Source: Pseudoxanthomonas sp. F37 | GTDB lineage: Bacteria > Pseudomonadota > Gammaproteobacteria > Xanthomonadales > Xanthomonadaceae | DNA length: 64,000 nt | NCBI RefSeq assembly: GCF_022965755.1 | Contig: NZ_CP095187.1 | Location: 3,410,001 to 3,474,000 of the forward strand | Direction of reading: 5' to 3' | Shown: one piece after another, positions 42,227 to 51,173 of the stretch | Layout: each line of letters opens with the position of its first letter | Position numbering within the stretch: position 1 is the first letter of the stretch | Notes under the pieces: model-generated | The model's database searches: none | Told to the model about the DNA's origin: nothing | Seen by the model: only the letters and a program-made list of their open reading frames with translations | Translations under genes and position numbers: made by a program

Positions 42227-45220
42227 TCAGTTCGACACCATCCGGTTGCGTCCCTGCTGCTTGGCGCGGTACAGGCGCTCATCGGCCTCGCGCAGCAGGT
42301 CGCGCAGGGTCTGTCCGGGCTGCAGGTCGGCCATGCCGATGCTGACGGTGCAGTGCAGCTGGCTGCCATCGGGCGCGTCGATGGCGGCCTGCGCGATGCC
42401 CTCGCGCAGCACTTCCAGCCGCGCACGCGCGACGCCCCATGGCAGCTGCTGGCATACCAGGAATTCCTCACCGCCGTAGCGCGCGATCAGCACGCCGTCG
42501 TGGCCGCCGGCCAGCCGTTCGGCCACGGCCGCCACCTGCGACAGCACCTCATCGCCGAAGGCATGGCCGTAGCGGTCGTTGACCGACTTGAAGTGGTCGA
42601 TGTCCAGCAGCGCCACGCACAGCGGGCGGCCTTCGCGAAGGCTGGCCTCGCGCGCTTCGGCCAGGAACGCATCGCCGGCGCGGCGGTTCGCCAGGCGGGT
42701 GAGCGGATCGTGGCGCGCCTGGTAGGCCAGTTGCTCCAGCAGGTGCGCGTGCGCCTGGCCGGCCTGCTCCAGTTGTGCGTTCTTCTCGCTCAGTTCGGAC
42801 GTGCGGGCCTCCACCAGCGCTTCCAGCCGGCGCTGGCGTTGGCGCTGGCGGCGCGTCAGCAGCGCCAGCACGCCCCATCCCGCCAGCCCGAGCAGCAACA
42901 GATAGGCGGCCATCGCCCAGGCGCGCATCCACCACGGTGCGGCCTTGTCGAAGGTCACCGTCTGCATCGCCACGCCCTCCTTGCGCGTCCAGTCCGCGGG
43001 GGCGTTCATCGCCTGCACCTCGAAGCGCAGCTGGCCCGCGGGCAGGTTGGTGTACACCGCGTCGTGGGCGATGCCGTTGTCGGTCTCGATCCAGTCGCGG
43101 TCGAAGCCCACCATGCGGTAGCGGTAGCGCAGGCGCTCGGGCGCGCGCTGGTTGAGGCCGGTGAACCGGATCACCACGCGCCGCGTGTCGGCGGGCAGGG
43201 CGTGGTGCGGCTGCGCGGCCAGCACGCGGCCATCGGCCTCGACGGCCTCCACCACCAGGGTGATGCCCTTGGCGCGCTGGCGGCGGGCGTCGTCCGGATC
43301 GATCACGCCCACGCCGTTGGCGGTGGCGAACCACAGCTTGCCATCGCGCATGCGCCAGCCGGCCGGCGCGCTGGCCCCGTTGGCCTGGCTGCTGGGCAGG
43401 CCGTCGGCCTGGGTGAAGGCCTCCACCGGCAATCGCGCCAGGTGGCCGTTCTCCACCGCGGTCAGCGCCGGCCGCGAGACGCGGAACACGCCACGGTTGC
43501 TGGACGCCCAGAAGTCGCCGTTTTCGTCCTCCAGCAGCCGGAACAGGCGATTGTTCGGCAAACCCTGGCGGTGGTCGAACTGCACGAAGCGCCCATCGCG
43601 CCAGTGCAGCAGGCCGCGATCGGTGGCGATCCACAGGCTGCCGTCCGGGTCGGACAGGAAATCGAACGCCGCCACCGCCGGGAATCCCGTCTTCGGCTTC
43701 CACGTCCGCACCGTCCCGTCCCGGCGCATCACCGCCATGCCATTGCTGGTGCCGATCCACAGCTCGCCGATGCCGCTTTCGTGGAGCACGTACACATTGC
43801 CGTCCGGCAGCGCCTGGCCCGCGGCGTAATGACGTGCGATGCGGCCGTCCCGATAGACGGTGACGCCTTCGTTGCTGCCGATCCACAGGGAACCGTCCGC
43901 ACGTTCCAGCAGGGCCCGCACATGGTTGGAGGGCAGGCCGCGCGCCTCGTCGATGCGCCAGGGAACGCCGTGCACCGTGCCGGTCGCAGCCGGCAGGTGG
44001 ATCACGCCCTGGTCGTACGTCCCCACCCACAGGCCGCCATCGCGCGCATTGGCCAGCGACAGCACCGAGGGGTCGGACTTGCCATCGAACGCCAGCGACA
44101 CCGCCCTGGCCGTTCCGCCATCCCAGACATCGACCCCCATGGGATGGCCGATCCAGACCCCCTGTCCCGGCCGTTCGATGATGCTGCGCACGTAGATGTC
44201 GCGCAGGCCACTGCTGCGGCCCAGCCCGAACACGGGACCGTCCGACAGCCGGAACAGGCCGTTGGTGGTTCCCACCCACAACAGGCCGTCGCGATCCTCG
44301 AACAGCGCCGGCGCCAGGCGCCCCATCAGACCGTTGCGTTCGCCCAGCGTCTCGTAACGCCCCTGGAAGTACCGGCGCAGGCCGTCCAGGGTGGAGATCC
44401 ACAGGTTGCCGTTGCGGTCTTCCAGCATGGCTTCGGCACGTTCGGCGGTGATCTGCCGCGCGCGTCCCTGCGCCAGCCGCCACACGCCGGCGCTGCCGCC
44501 CACCAGCACACCGCCCCAGCGCGAGGCCTGGATCGCCAGCACGGACGTATCCGGCAGGCCCTGCGCGCGTCCCCAGTCCTGCACGCGGCCACCGGCGATC
44601 CGGAACAGGCCATGCCGGTTGCCCACCAGGGCCTGCCCGTCCGGCAGCGGCAGGATGGCCTGCACGCGTTCGTTCGCCAGCCCGGCATGGGTGCCGCCGA
44701 CGTCGCGCAGGCGGCCATCGCGCTGCAGGCTGAAGAGCGAGTGGTCCGTGCCGATCCACAACGTACCGTCCGGCCCGAACCTCAGCACGGACACGTCCGG
44801 CAGCGTGCCGGCCTGGCCGGGCAGGCGTTCCCAGCGGCCTTGATGGACGCGCACCAGGCCCGGCCCGATCCGGCCCAGGCTCAGCACCATGCCGCCGCGC
44901 GGGTCGGGCACGATGGCGCGCACGCCTTCCACCTCCAGTCCCTGCACGGTGCCGGCGTCGTACGGCGTGAAGCGGCGGCCATCGAAACGCGCGGCGCCTT
45001 CCCAGGTCCCCGCCCACAGGTAGCCCTCGGCGTCCTGGCTGATCGTATGCACCAGGTTGTGGGGCAGCCCGTCCTCCATCGTCCAGTGCGCGAGCGTGTA
45101 CTCGTCCACCCTGCGCGCAGGGTCGAGCGCCCACGCGGGCACCGCGGCAAGCAGCGCCAGCAGGCAAAGGCCGGGGATCGACAGGCGGCGCACGAGGGCA
45201 CGGAGTCCGGAGGGCTTCAA
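42227..45220 (-). CDS. Membrane diguanylate cyclase with propeller sensor and Y_Y_Y domain
   Basis: A 997-residue receptor. A signal peptide covers residues about 1-31. Repeated Reg_prop units (WxGTxxGLxRxDG-like, about 45-690) form one or two beta-propellers in the periplasm. A Y_Y_Y domain follows (about 690-785), then one membrane helix (AWAMAAYLLLLGLAGWGVLALL). A coiled coil (QLEQAGQAHAHLLEQLAYQA) leads to the cytoplasmic GGDEF domain, with the active-site ARYGGEEFLV, so synthesis of cyclic di-GMP is expected. The RxxD inhibitory site before GGEEF is not seen. The propeller ligand is unknown; in Bacteroidetes and Xanthomonads this layout often senses polysaccharides. Confidence 0.9.
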   Translation of the reverse strand: MKPSGLRALVRRLSIPGLCLLALLAAVPAWALDPARRVDEYTLAHWTMEDGLPHNLVHTISQDAEGYLWAGTWEGAARFDGRRFTPYDAGTVQGLEVEGVRAIVPDPRGGMVLSLGRIGPGLVRVHQGRWERLPGQAGTLPDVSVLRFGPDGTLWIGTDHSLFSLQRDGRLRDVGGTHAGLANERVQAILPLPDGQALVGNRHGLFRIAGGRVQDWGRAQGLPDTSVLAIQASRWGGVLVGGSAGVWRLAQGRARQITAERAEAMLEDRNGNLWISTLDGLRRYFQGRYETLGERNGLMGRLAPALFEDRDGLLWVGTTNGLFRLSDGPVFGLGRSSGLRDIYVRSIIERPGQGVWIGHPMGVDVWDGGTARAVSLAFDGKSDPSVLSLANARDGGLWVGTYDQGVIHLPAATGTVHGVPWRIDEARGLPSNHVRALLERADGSLWIGSNEGVTVYRDGRIARHYAAGQALPDGNVYVLHESGIGELWIGTSNGMAVMRRDGTVRTWKPKTGFPAVAAFDFLSDPDGSLWIATDRGLLHWRDGRFVQFDHRQGLPNNRLFRLLEDENGDFWASSNRGVFRVSRPALTAVENGHLARLPVEAFTQADGLPSSQANGASAPAGWRMRDGKLWFATANGVGVIDPDDARRQRAKGITLVVEAVEADGRVLAAQPHHALPADTRRVVIRFTGLNQRAPERLRYRYRMVGFDRDWIETDNGIAHDAVYTNLPAGQLRFEVQAMNAPADWTRKEGVAMQTVTFDKAAPWWMRAWAMAAYLLLLGLAGWGVLALLTRRQRQRQRRLEALVEARTSELSEKNAQLEQAGQAHAHLLEQLAYQARHDPLTRLANRRAGDAFLAEAREASLREGRPLCVALLDIDHFKSVNDRYGHAFGDEVLSQVAAVAERLAGGHDGVLIARYGGEEFLVCQQLPWGVARARLEVLREGIAQAAIDAPDGSQLHCTVSIGMADLQPGQTLRDLLREADERLYRAKQQGRNRMVSN

Positions 45221-45277
45221 CCCTCCCAGTATCGGCTGCGGCGGGGGCCTTCTTGAATCCCCCGTCGCATGCCGGGA

Positions 45278-48200
45278 CTAGCCGCGGGCGCTTGCGTCCG
45301 GCTCCGGCCTGACCTTGAACCAGGCCGCATACAGCGCCGGCAGGAAGAACAGGGTCAGCACCGTGGCCACCGTCAGGCCGCCCATGATGGCGACGGCCAT
45401 GGGCCCGAAGAACGCGCTGCGCGACAGCGGGATCATCGCCAGCACGGCGGCGAGCGCGGTCAGCACGATGGGACGGAAGCGCCGCACGGTCGCATCGATG
45501 ATGGCGTGCCAGCGGTCGTGGCCGGCCCGGATGTCCTGGTCGATCTGGTCCACCAGGATCACCGAATTGCGCATGATCATGCCGGCCAGCGCGATGGTGC
45601 CCAGCATGGCGACGAAGCCGAACGGCACCCGGAACACCAGCAACGCCAGCGTCACCCCGATCAACCCCAGCGGCGCGGTCAGCAGCACCAGCGCCATCCG
45701 CGAGAAGCTGCGCAGCTGCAGCATCAGCAGCGTGGTCACGGCCAGCAGGAACAGCGGCATGCCGGCGGCGATGGACTTCTGGCCACGCGCCGAATCTTCC
45801 ACGGTACCGCCCGTCTCCAGCAGGTACCCCTGCGGCAGCGCGGAGCGGATCTCCTCCAGGGTGGGCAGGATCTGCGCCACCACCGTCGGCGCGGTCACTT
45901 CGTCGCTGTTGAGGTCGGCGCGCACCGTCACCGTCGGCAGGCGGTCGCGGTGCCAGATGATGCCATCCTCGAAGGCGTACTCCAGGTCCGCGATCTGCGA
46001 CAGCGGCACGCTGCCGCCGCTGCTGGTGGGTACCGCCAGGCTGCCCAGCAGGTCCAGTCGCGTGCGTTCCTCCTCCGGCCCCCGCAACAGGATCTCCACC
46101 AGTTCGTTGCCCTCGCGGTAGGTGCTGACGCTCAGGCCGGACAGCGAGCCGGACAGGAAGTGCGACACCTGCGCCGTGCTGACGCCGAGCGCACGCGCAC
46201 GGTCCTGGTCGATCTGCAGGCGCACGATCTTGCTGGGCTCGCTCCAGTCCAGGTTGACGTTGGCGACATGCGGATTGGCGCGCACCTTTTCCGCCATCTG
46301 CCGCGCGATCGCCTGTACCCGGTCGGTGTGCTCGCCGGACACGCGGAACTGCAGCGGGTAGCCGACCGGCGGCCCGTTCTCCAGCCGGGTCACGCGGAAC
46401 TGCAGTTCGGGGAACTGCGGCGCGACTTCCTCGATCAGCCAGCGGCGGGTGGCCTCGCGCGCCCGGGTGTCGTCGGTCAGCACCACGAACTGCGAGAAGT
46501 GCGCTTGCGGCAGCTGCTGGTCCAGCGGCAGGTAGAACCGCGGCGAGCCGGTGCCGATGTAGGCCACGTAGTTCTGGATGCCTTCGCGCGTGGCCAGCAG
46601 TTTCTCCAGCCTGCGCGCCTGTGCATCGGTGGACTTCAGCGAACTGCCTTCGGCCAGCTCCAGGTCCACCATCAGCTCCGGGCGCACCGAGTCCGGGAAG
46701 AACTGCTGCGGCACGAAGCGGAACAGCGCGATCGAGGCGACGAAGGCGGCCGCGGTCACGCCGATCACCAGCCAGCGACGCCGCAGGCAGAACGCCAGCC
46801 AGCGGCGGAAGCGGTTGTAGAACGGCGTGTGGTAGGGATTGTGGTCGTGCGCGTCGTGCGCCTTGGGTGCGAGCATGCCGGCGTACTGCGGCCAACGATC
46901 CGCCAGCCGGGCGCGGACGGCGTGCCAGCGCGCGGCGAGCGATCCCGCTCTCGGCGGTTGCGGGTTGCCCAGGTCGGGCAGCATCTTGTCGCCCAGGTAC
47001 GGAATGAAAAGCACCGCCGCGATCCACGACACCACCAGCGCGATGGTCACCACCTGGAACAGCGACCGCGTGTACTCGCCGGTGCTGGAGGCGGCCGTCG
47101 CGATCGGCAGGAAACCCGCCGCCGTCACCAGCGTGCCGGTGAGCATGGGGAACGCCGTCGATTCGTAGGCGAAACTGGCCGCCTTCAAGCGGTCGAAGCC
47201 CTGCTCCATCTTGATGGCCATCATCTCCACCGCGATGATCGCGTCGTCGACCAGCAGGCCCAGCGCCAGCACCAGCGCGCCCAGCGATATCTTGTGCAGG
47301 CCGATGCCGAAGTAGTGCATCACCGCGAACGTCATCGCCAGCACCAGCGGGATCGACACCGCCACCACCAGTCCCGTGCGCAGGCCCAGCGAGAAGAAGC
47401 TGACCAGCAGCACGATGACCACGGCTTCGGCCAGCACGCGCACGAACTCGCCCACCGAGGCCTCCACCGCCGCGGGCTGGTCGGACACCTTGCGCAGCTC
47501 CATGCCCAGCGGCAGGGTCTTCTGCAGCCGGTGGAACTCCGCCTCCAGCGTCGCCCCCAGCTTGAGGATGTCGCCGCCCTCCTTCATCGCCACCGCGATG
47601 CCGATGCCGGGCTGGCCCATGAAGCGCATGCGGGGCGCGGCCGGGTCGGCGAAGCCGCGCGTGATCCGGGCGACATCGCCCAGCTTGACCGTGCGCCCAC
47701 CGGCACGGATCGGGAATTCGCGGATCTCGTCGACCGAGGTGAACTCGCCGCTCACCCGCAGTTGCACGCGGTCGCTGGCGGTCTCGAAGAAGCCGGCCGG
47801 GGTCACCGCGTTCTGCTCCTCCAGCGCCTGCTGCACCGCGCTCAACGGAATGCCCAGCGTGGCCAGCTTGGTGTTGGACAGCTCGATCCAGATCTTCTCG
47901 TCCTGCAGGCCGACCAGTTCCACCTTGCCGACATCGTCCACCCGCTGCAGTTCCAGCTGGATGCGGTCGGCGTAGTCCTTCATCACCGCGTAGTCGAAGC
48001 CTTCTCCGGTCAGCGCGTAGATGTTGCCGAAGGTGTCGCCGAACTCGTCGTTGAAGAACGGGCCCACCACGCCGGCCGGCAGGGTCGCCCGGATGTCGCC
48101 GACCTTCTTGCGCACCTGGTACCAGAGCTGCGGCATGTCCCGCGAGCGCAGGCTGTCGCGCGCCGCGAAGATCACCTGCGACTCGCCCGGCCGCGAGTAC

Positions 48201-48454
48201 GAGCGGATGTACTCGTAGTTGCCGGTGGTCATCACCGCCTTCTCGATGCGCTCGGTGACCTGCTGCGCGACCTCGTCGGCCGTGGCGCCCGGCCACACCG
48301 TGCGCACCACCATCGCCTTGAAGGTGAAGGGCGGATCCTCGGACTGGCCCAGATGGCGGTAGGACCACGCGCCGATGATGCCCAGCAGGATCATCGCGAA
48401 CAGCACCAGGCTGCGATTGGTCAGTGCCCACTCGGAGAGGTTGAAGCGGCGCAT
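45278..48454 (-). CDS. RND-type efflux transporter (HAE1-like)
   Basis: A 1058-residue inner-membrane pump of the resistance-nodulation-division family. The N-terminal helix LVLFAMILLGIIGAW, two large periplasmic domains and two sets of membrane helices are seen. The proton-relay aspartates are in LALGLLVDDAIIAVEMM (TM4). The porter domains contain LAEGSSLKSTDAQARRLEKL and QVSHFLSGSLSGLS. It is the downstream gene of a two-gene operon with its membrane fusion lipoprotein (4-bp gap), and a TetR regulator diverges. TolC is encoded nearby. The substrate is unknown. Confidence 0.93.
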   Translation of the reverse strand: MRRFNLSEWALTNRSLVLFAMILLGIIGAWSYRHLGQSEDPPFTFKAMVVRTVWPGATADEVAQQVTERIEKAVMTTGNYEYIRSYSRPGESQVIFAARDSLRSRDMPQLWYQVRKKVGDIRATLPAGVVGPFFNDEFGDTFGNIYALTGEGFDYAVMKDYADRIQLELQRVDDVGKVELVGLQDEKIWIELSNTKLATLGIPLSAVQQALEEQNAVTPAGFFETASDRVQLRVSGEFTSVDEIREFPIRAGGRTVKLGDVARITRGFADPAAPRMRFMGQPGIGIAVAMKEGGDILKLGATLEAEFHRLQKTLPLGMELRKVSDQPAAVEASVGEFVRVLAEAVVIVLLVSFFSLGLRTGLVVAVSIPLVLAMTFAVMHYFGIGLHKISLGALVLALGLLVDDAIIAVEMMAIKMEQGFDRLKAASFAYESTAFPMLTGTLVTAAGFLPIATAASSTGEYTRSLFQVVTIALVVSWIAAVLFIPYLGDKMLPDLGNPQPPRAGSLAARWHAVRARLADRWPQYAGMLAPKAHDAHDHNPYHTPFYNRFRRWLAFCLRRRWLVIGVTAAAFVASIALFRFVPQQFFPDSVRPELMVDLELAEGSSLKSTDAQARRLEKLLATREGIQNYVAYIGTGSPRFYLPLDQQLPQAHFSQFVVLTDDTRAREATRRWLIEEVAPQFPELQFRVTRLENGPPVGYPLQFRVSGEHTDRVQAIARQMAEKVRANPHVANVNLDWSEPSKIVRLQIDQDRARALGVSTAQVSHFLSGSLSGLSVSTYREGNELVEILLRGPEEERTRLDLLGSLAVPTSSGGSVPLSQIADLEYAFEDGIIWHRDRLPTVTVRADLNSDEVTAPTVVAQILPTLEEIRSALPQGYLLETGGTVEDSARGQKSIAAGMPLFLLAVTTLLMLQLRSFSRMALVLLTAPLGLIGVTLALLVFRVPFGFVAMLGTIALAGMIMRNSVILVDQIDQDIRAGHDRWHAIIDATVRRFRPIVLTALAAVLAMIPLSRSAFFGPMAVAIMGGLTVATVLTLFFLPALYAAWFKVRPEPDASARG

Positions 48455-48458
48455 GGCA

Positions 48459-49598
48459 TCACTCCGGCCGCGAGGCGATGTTGGCCGCGCCACCGCCGGC
48501 CGCAGGCTTCAGCGGCCGGTTGTTGCGGTCCACCGGCGCCACGGTCTGGCCCTCGCGCAGCAGGTGGCCGCCGGCCGCGACCACCCATTCGCTGGCCTTG
48601 AGGCCCGCGAGCACGGGCACCGAGGATTCGCCGTAGCGGCCCAGCTGCACGGACCGGGCCCTCACCTCGCCGGTGGCCGGGTCGACGATCCAGACGGATG
48701 TCTTGCCGTCTTCGCCGCGCTGCACGGCGGACAACGGCAGTTTCAGGGCCGCCTTTGCCCCGTTTTCCTGCACGTAGACGCGTGCGCTCTGGCCCAGCTC
48801 GACCTGCTGGACGGCATCGCCGACCAGGCTGACCCGGGTGGCGTAGGTACGCGTCTGCGCGTCGGCCGCCGGAGCGATTTCCCGGATGGTGCCGGGCAGG
48901 CGCTGCCCCGGGGCGTTCCACAGCTCGATCATCACCGCCTGGCCCACGCTGAACTCGCGGATGCGGTTCTCCGGCAGGCCGATGGCCACTTCGCGGCCGC
49001 CATCGGCGGCCAGGGTGAAGATGGTCTGGCCGGCGGCGACCACCTGGCCCGCTTCGGCCTGGCGACTGGCGATGACGCCGTCGCGTGGCGCGCGCAGTTG
49101 CGAATAGCCTTCCTGGTTGCGCATGACGTCCATCTGCGCGCGCGCGGCGCGTGCCTGGCCCTCGGCCGCCTTGTAGGCGGCGACCTGCGCGTCGTAGGCG
49201 GACCGGCTGATCAGTTGGTCGCCGACCAGCTTGGCGTAGCGGTCACGGTCGCCGCGCGCGCGGGCCAGGTCGGCTTCGGCCGCGGCCAGCTGGGCCTGCG
49301 CGGCCTGCGCCTGCAGCGCGAAGTCGCCCGGGTCCAGCAGCGCCAGCACCTCGCCCTTCTGCACGCGGGCACCGGCGTCCACATTGCGGCGGATCAGGTT
49401 GCCGCCCACGCGGAAGGACAGCGGGCTCTCCTCGCGGGCGCGCACCTCGCCCGCGTACGCCGACAGCGCTGCGTCCGCGCCACCGCCGGGCTGCACCACC
49501 AGGGCCGGCCGCGGCGATTCGGCAGGCGTGTCCGCGCTGCACGCGGCCAGCCCGGCCATCAGGACGACGAACACTCCGTTCCAGCGCGTATGGCGCAT
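48459..49598 (-). CDS. RND membrane fusion lipoprotein
   Basis: A 379-residue periplasmic adaptor. The signal peptide ends in a lipobox LAAC (Cys at about residue 20), so it is anchored by lipid. A biotinyl-lipoyl-like domain (VGGNLIRRNVDAGARVQKGEVLALLDPG) is followed by an alpha-hairpin (about 90-150: QAAQAQLAAAEADLARA, SAYDAQVAAYKAAEGQARA) and beta-barrel and membrane-proximal domains (SRQAEAGQVVAAGQTIFTL, RSVQLGRYGESSVPV). It should link the pump to an outer-membrane TolC. It opens the operon that diverges from the TetR gene. Confidence 0.92.
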   Translation of the reverse strand: MRHTRWNGVFVVLMAGLAACSADTPAESPRPALVVQPGGGADAALSAYAGEVRAREESPLSFRVGGNLIRRNVDAGARVQKGEVLALLDPGDFALQAQAAQAQLAAAEADLARARGDRDRYAKLVGDQLISRSAYDAQVAAYKAAEGQARAARAQMDVMRNQEGYSQLRAPRDGVIASRQAEAGQVVAAGQTIFTLAADGGREVAIGLPENRIREFSVGQAVMIELWNAPGQRLPGTIREIAPAADAQTRTYATRVSLVGDAVQQVELGQSARVYVQENGAKAALKLPLSAVQRGEDGKTSVWIVDPATGEVRARSVQLGRYGESSVPVLAGLKASEWVVAAGGHLLREGQTVAPVDRNNRPLKPAAGGGAANIASRPE

Positions 49599-49677
49599 GA
49601 CTGCTCCCGTTGCGGCATCAATTAATGGACTTGGCGGTATAGTATAAATATCGAACCGGGTAGTCTAGTATTACGCC
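49599..49677. promoter_or_regulatory. Divergent RND/TetR promoter region
   Basis: The 79-bp gap is far more AT-rich than its surroundings. On the minus strand TATACT (49646-49641) is a -10 candidate for the pump operon. On the + strand TAGTAT (49666-49671) and TATAGT (49638-49643) are candidates for tetR. TetR-type repressors usually bind within such gaps. I cannot define a clean palindrome, only direct repeats of AGTAT. Confidence 0.55.
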
Positions 49678-50349
49678 ATGGCCAGTCCGCCTCCTTCTCC
49701 GACCCGTCGCAAGTCCCCCGCCAAGCCCGCCGCCAGCGGCCCGGGCCGGCCCAAGGACCTGGGAAAGCGCGCCGCCATCCTGGAGGCCGCCAAGCATCTG
49801 TTCGCCCGCGAGGGCTTCAACGGCGTCAGCATGGACCAGATCGCCGCGGAGGCGGGGGTGTCCAAGCTGACGGTCTACAGCCATTTCGGCGACAAGGACG
49901 CGCTGTTCGCGGCGGCCGTGCAGGCCAAGTGCGCTGAAATGCTGCCCGATGCCCTGTTCGAGATCGAACTGACCGGCAGCGTGCGCGACCAGCTCAAGGC
50001 GATCGGCGAGGCCTTCTTCGCGCTGATCACCAGCGAGGAGGCCATCAGCACGCACCGCATGATGATGGTCCCGGGCAACATCGACGACCGGCTGAAGCGG
50101 ACCTTCTGGGAAGCCGGCCCGCAGCGCACCCAGGACGCATTCGCGGTGCTGCTGCAGGCCCTGGTGGCCAAGGGCGAACTGGACATTCCCGACGTGGTCA
50201 CCGCCTCGGTGCAGTTCTTCACCCTGATCAAGGGCGAAGTCCATGCGCGCATGACCTGCGGCCTGTGCAGCCAGCCGGGGCCGCTCGACCGGCGCCGCCA
50301 CATCGACGCCACGGTGGACATGTTCCTGAGGGCGTATGGCCGCCGCTGA
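49678..50349 (+). CDS. TetR-family repressor of the RND pump
   Basis: A 223-residue TetR/AcrR regulator. A basic Ser/Pro-rich N-terminus (about 1-28) precedes the helix-turn-helix (ILEAAKHLFAREGFNGVSM, IAAEAGVSKLTVYSHFGDKD). The C-terminal ligand domain (about 80-220) matches the AcrR_C/TetR_C_7-like family (TFWEAGPQRTQDAF). It is divergent from the membrane fusion/pump operon across a 79-bp AT-rich gap, so it probably represses the operon and itself. The inducer is unknown. Confidence 0.9.
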   Translation: MASPPPSPTRRKSPAKPAASGPGRPKDLGKRAAILEAAKHLFAREGFNGVSMDQIAAEAGVSKLTVYSHFGDKDALFAAAVQAKCAEMLPDALFEIELTGSVRDQLKAIGEAFFALITSEEAISTHRMMMVPGNIDDRLKRTFWEAGPQRTQDAFAVLLQALVAKGELDIPDVVTASVQFFTLIKGEVHARMTCGLCSQPGPLDRRRHIDATVDMFLRAYGRR

Positions 50350-50454
50350 AACTGAAGCGTGTCCCCCGGCGACGGAGGTCGCGGTGACTTCCGGCACTGC
50401 GCCCGCCGGCGGGGCTGCGCCGATCCTTGCCCAGCGCGGAGGCAGCCGGCCCGG

Positions 50455-50460
50455 TAAAAT
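50455..50460 (+). promoter_or_regulatory. -10 box ahead of the broken pcm gene
   Basis: TAAAAT occurs 37 bp before the ATG at 50497, in the same context (TAAAATGCCCGGCC) and with the same distance to the start as the ppa promoter at 21917. The identity suggests a real promoter element shared by housekeeping genes of this genome. No -35 is clear. Confidence 0.45.
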
Positions 50461-50496
50461 GCCCGGCCCAGCCCCCCGCGTCGGATGACCACCCCC

Positions 50497-51152
50497 ATGA
50501 CGATCAACTACACCCAGGCCCGCGAAAACATGGTCGAGCAGCAGGTACGTCCCTGGGACGTGCTGGATGCGCGCGTGCTGGAAACGCTGGCCACGCTGCC
50601 GCGCGAGGCCTTCGTGGCCGAAACGCACCGCGCGCTGGCGTACGCGGACCTGGAGCTGCCGCTGGGCTATGGCCAGTCGATGATGAAGCCCGTCGTCGAG
50701 GGTCGCACCCTGCAGGCGCTGAAACCGCAGGCGGGCGAGGACGTGCTGGAGATCGGCACCGGCAGCGGTTACCTGACCGCCTGCCTGGGCAACCTGGCGC
50801 GCGAAGTGGTCAGCCTGGAGATCCATCCCGAACTTGCCGCCGGGCGCGCGCGCGCCTGGACGCGACCGGCCTGGGCAGCAATGTCCGCATCGACACCGCC
50901 GACGCGCTGGCGTGGGACACCGACCGCCGCTTCGACGTGGTGTGCGTGACCGGCGCCGTCGCCACCGTGCCGGCCCGCTTCCTGCAGTGGCTGCGTCCCG
51001 GCGGCCGCCTGTTCGTGGTGCGGGGCGTTTCCCCCGTGATGGAAGCCATCCTGCACGTCAACGATGTCAACGGTCCGCGCATCGAATCGTTGTTCGAGAC
51101 CGACCTCCCCTACCTGGTCGGCGCCGCGCCGGCGCCCCAGTTCGTCTTCTGA
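50497..51152 (+). pseudogene. pcm: Protein-L-isoaspartate O-methyltransferase, frameshifted
   Basis: The first half (50497 to about 50848) encodes MTINYTQARENMVEQQVRPW and the SAM motif EDVLEIGTGSGYLTACL of Pcm proteins. The frame then runs into non-homologous sequence. Homology resumes in another frame with ARLDATGLGSNVRIDTADAL, VCVTGAVATVPARFL, LRPGGRLFVV and the end PQFVF. The break lies in the GC-dinucleotide run at about 50845-50856 (GGGCGCGCGCGCGCC). Removing one GC unit restores a continuous protein of about 217 residues reading ELAAGRARLDATG. It is either a real slippage mutation or a sequencing or assembly error. It lies 21 bp before tolC. Confidence 0.82.
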
Positions 51153-51173
51153 AGATTCAACAAAGGAACCCGC

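Noticed and set aside
42353-45256. Long + strand open frame (967 codons) opposite the diguanylate cyclase
   Set aside because: It mirrors the cyclase gene on the other strand, is His/Gln/Arg-rich and shows no domain; high GC keeps such frames open.
45269-48601. Very long + strand frame opposite the RND pump
   Set aside because: It is the antisense shadow of the pump and fusion genes and its composition is not protein-like.
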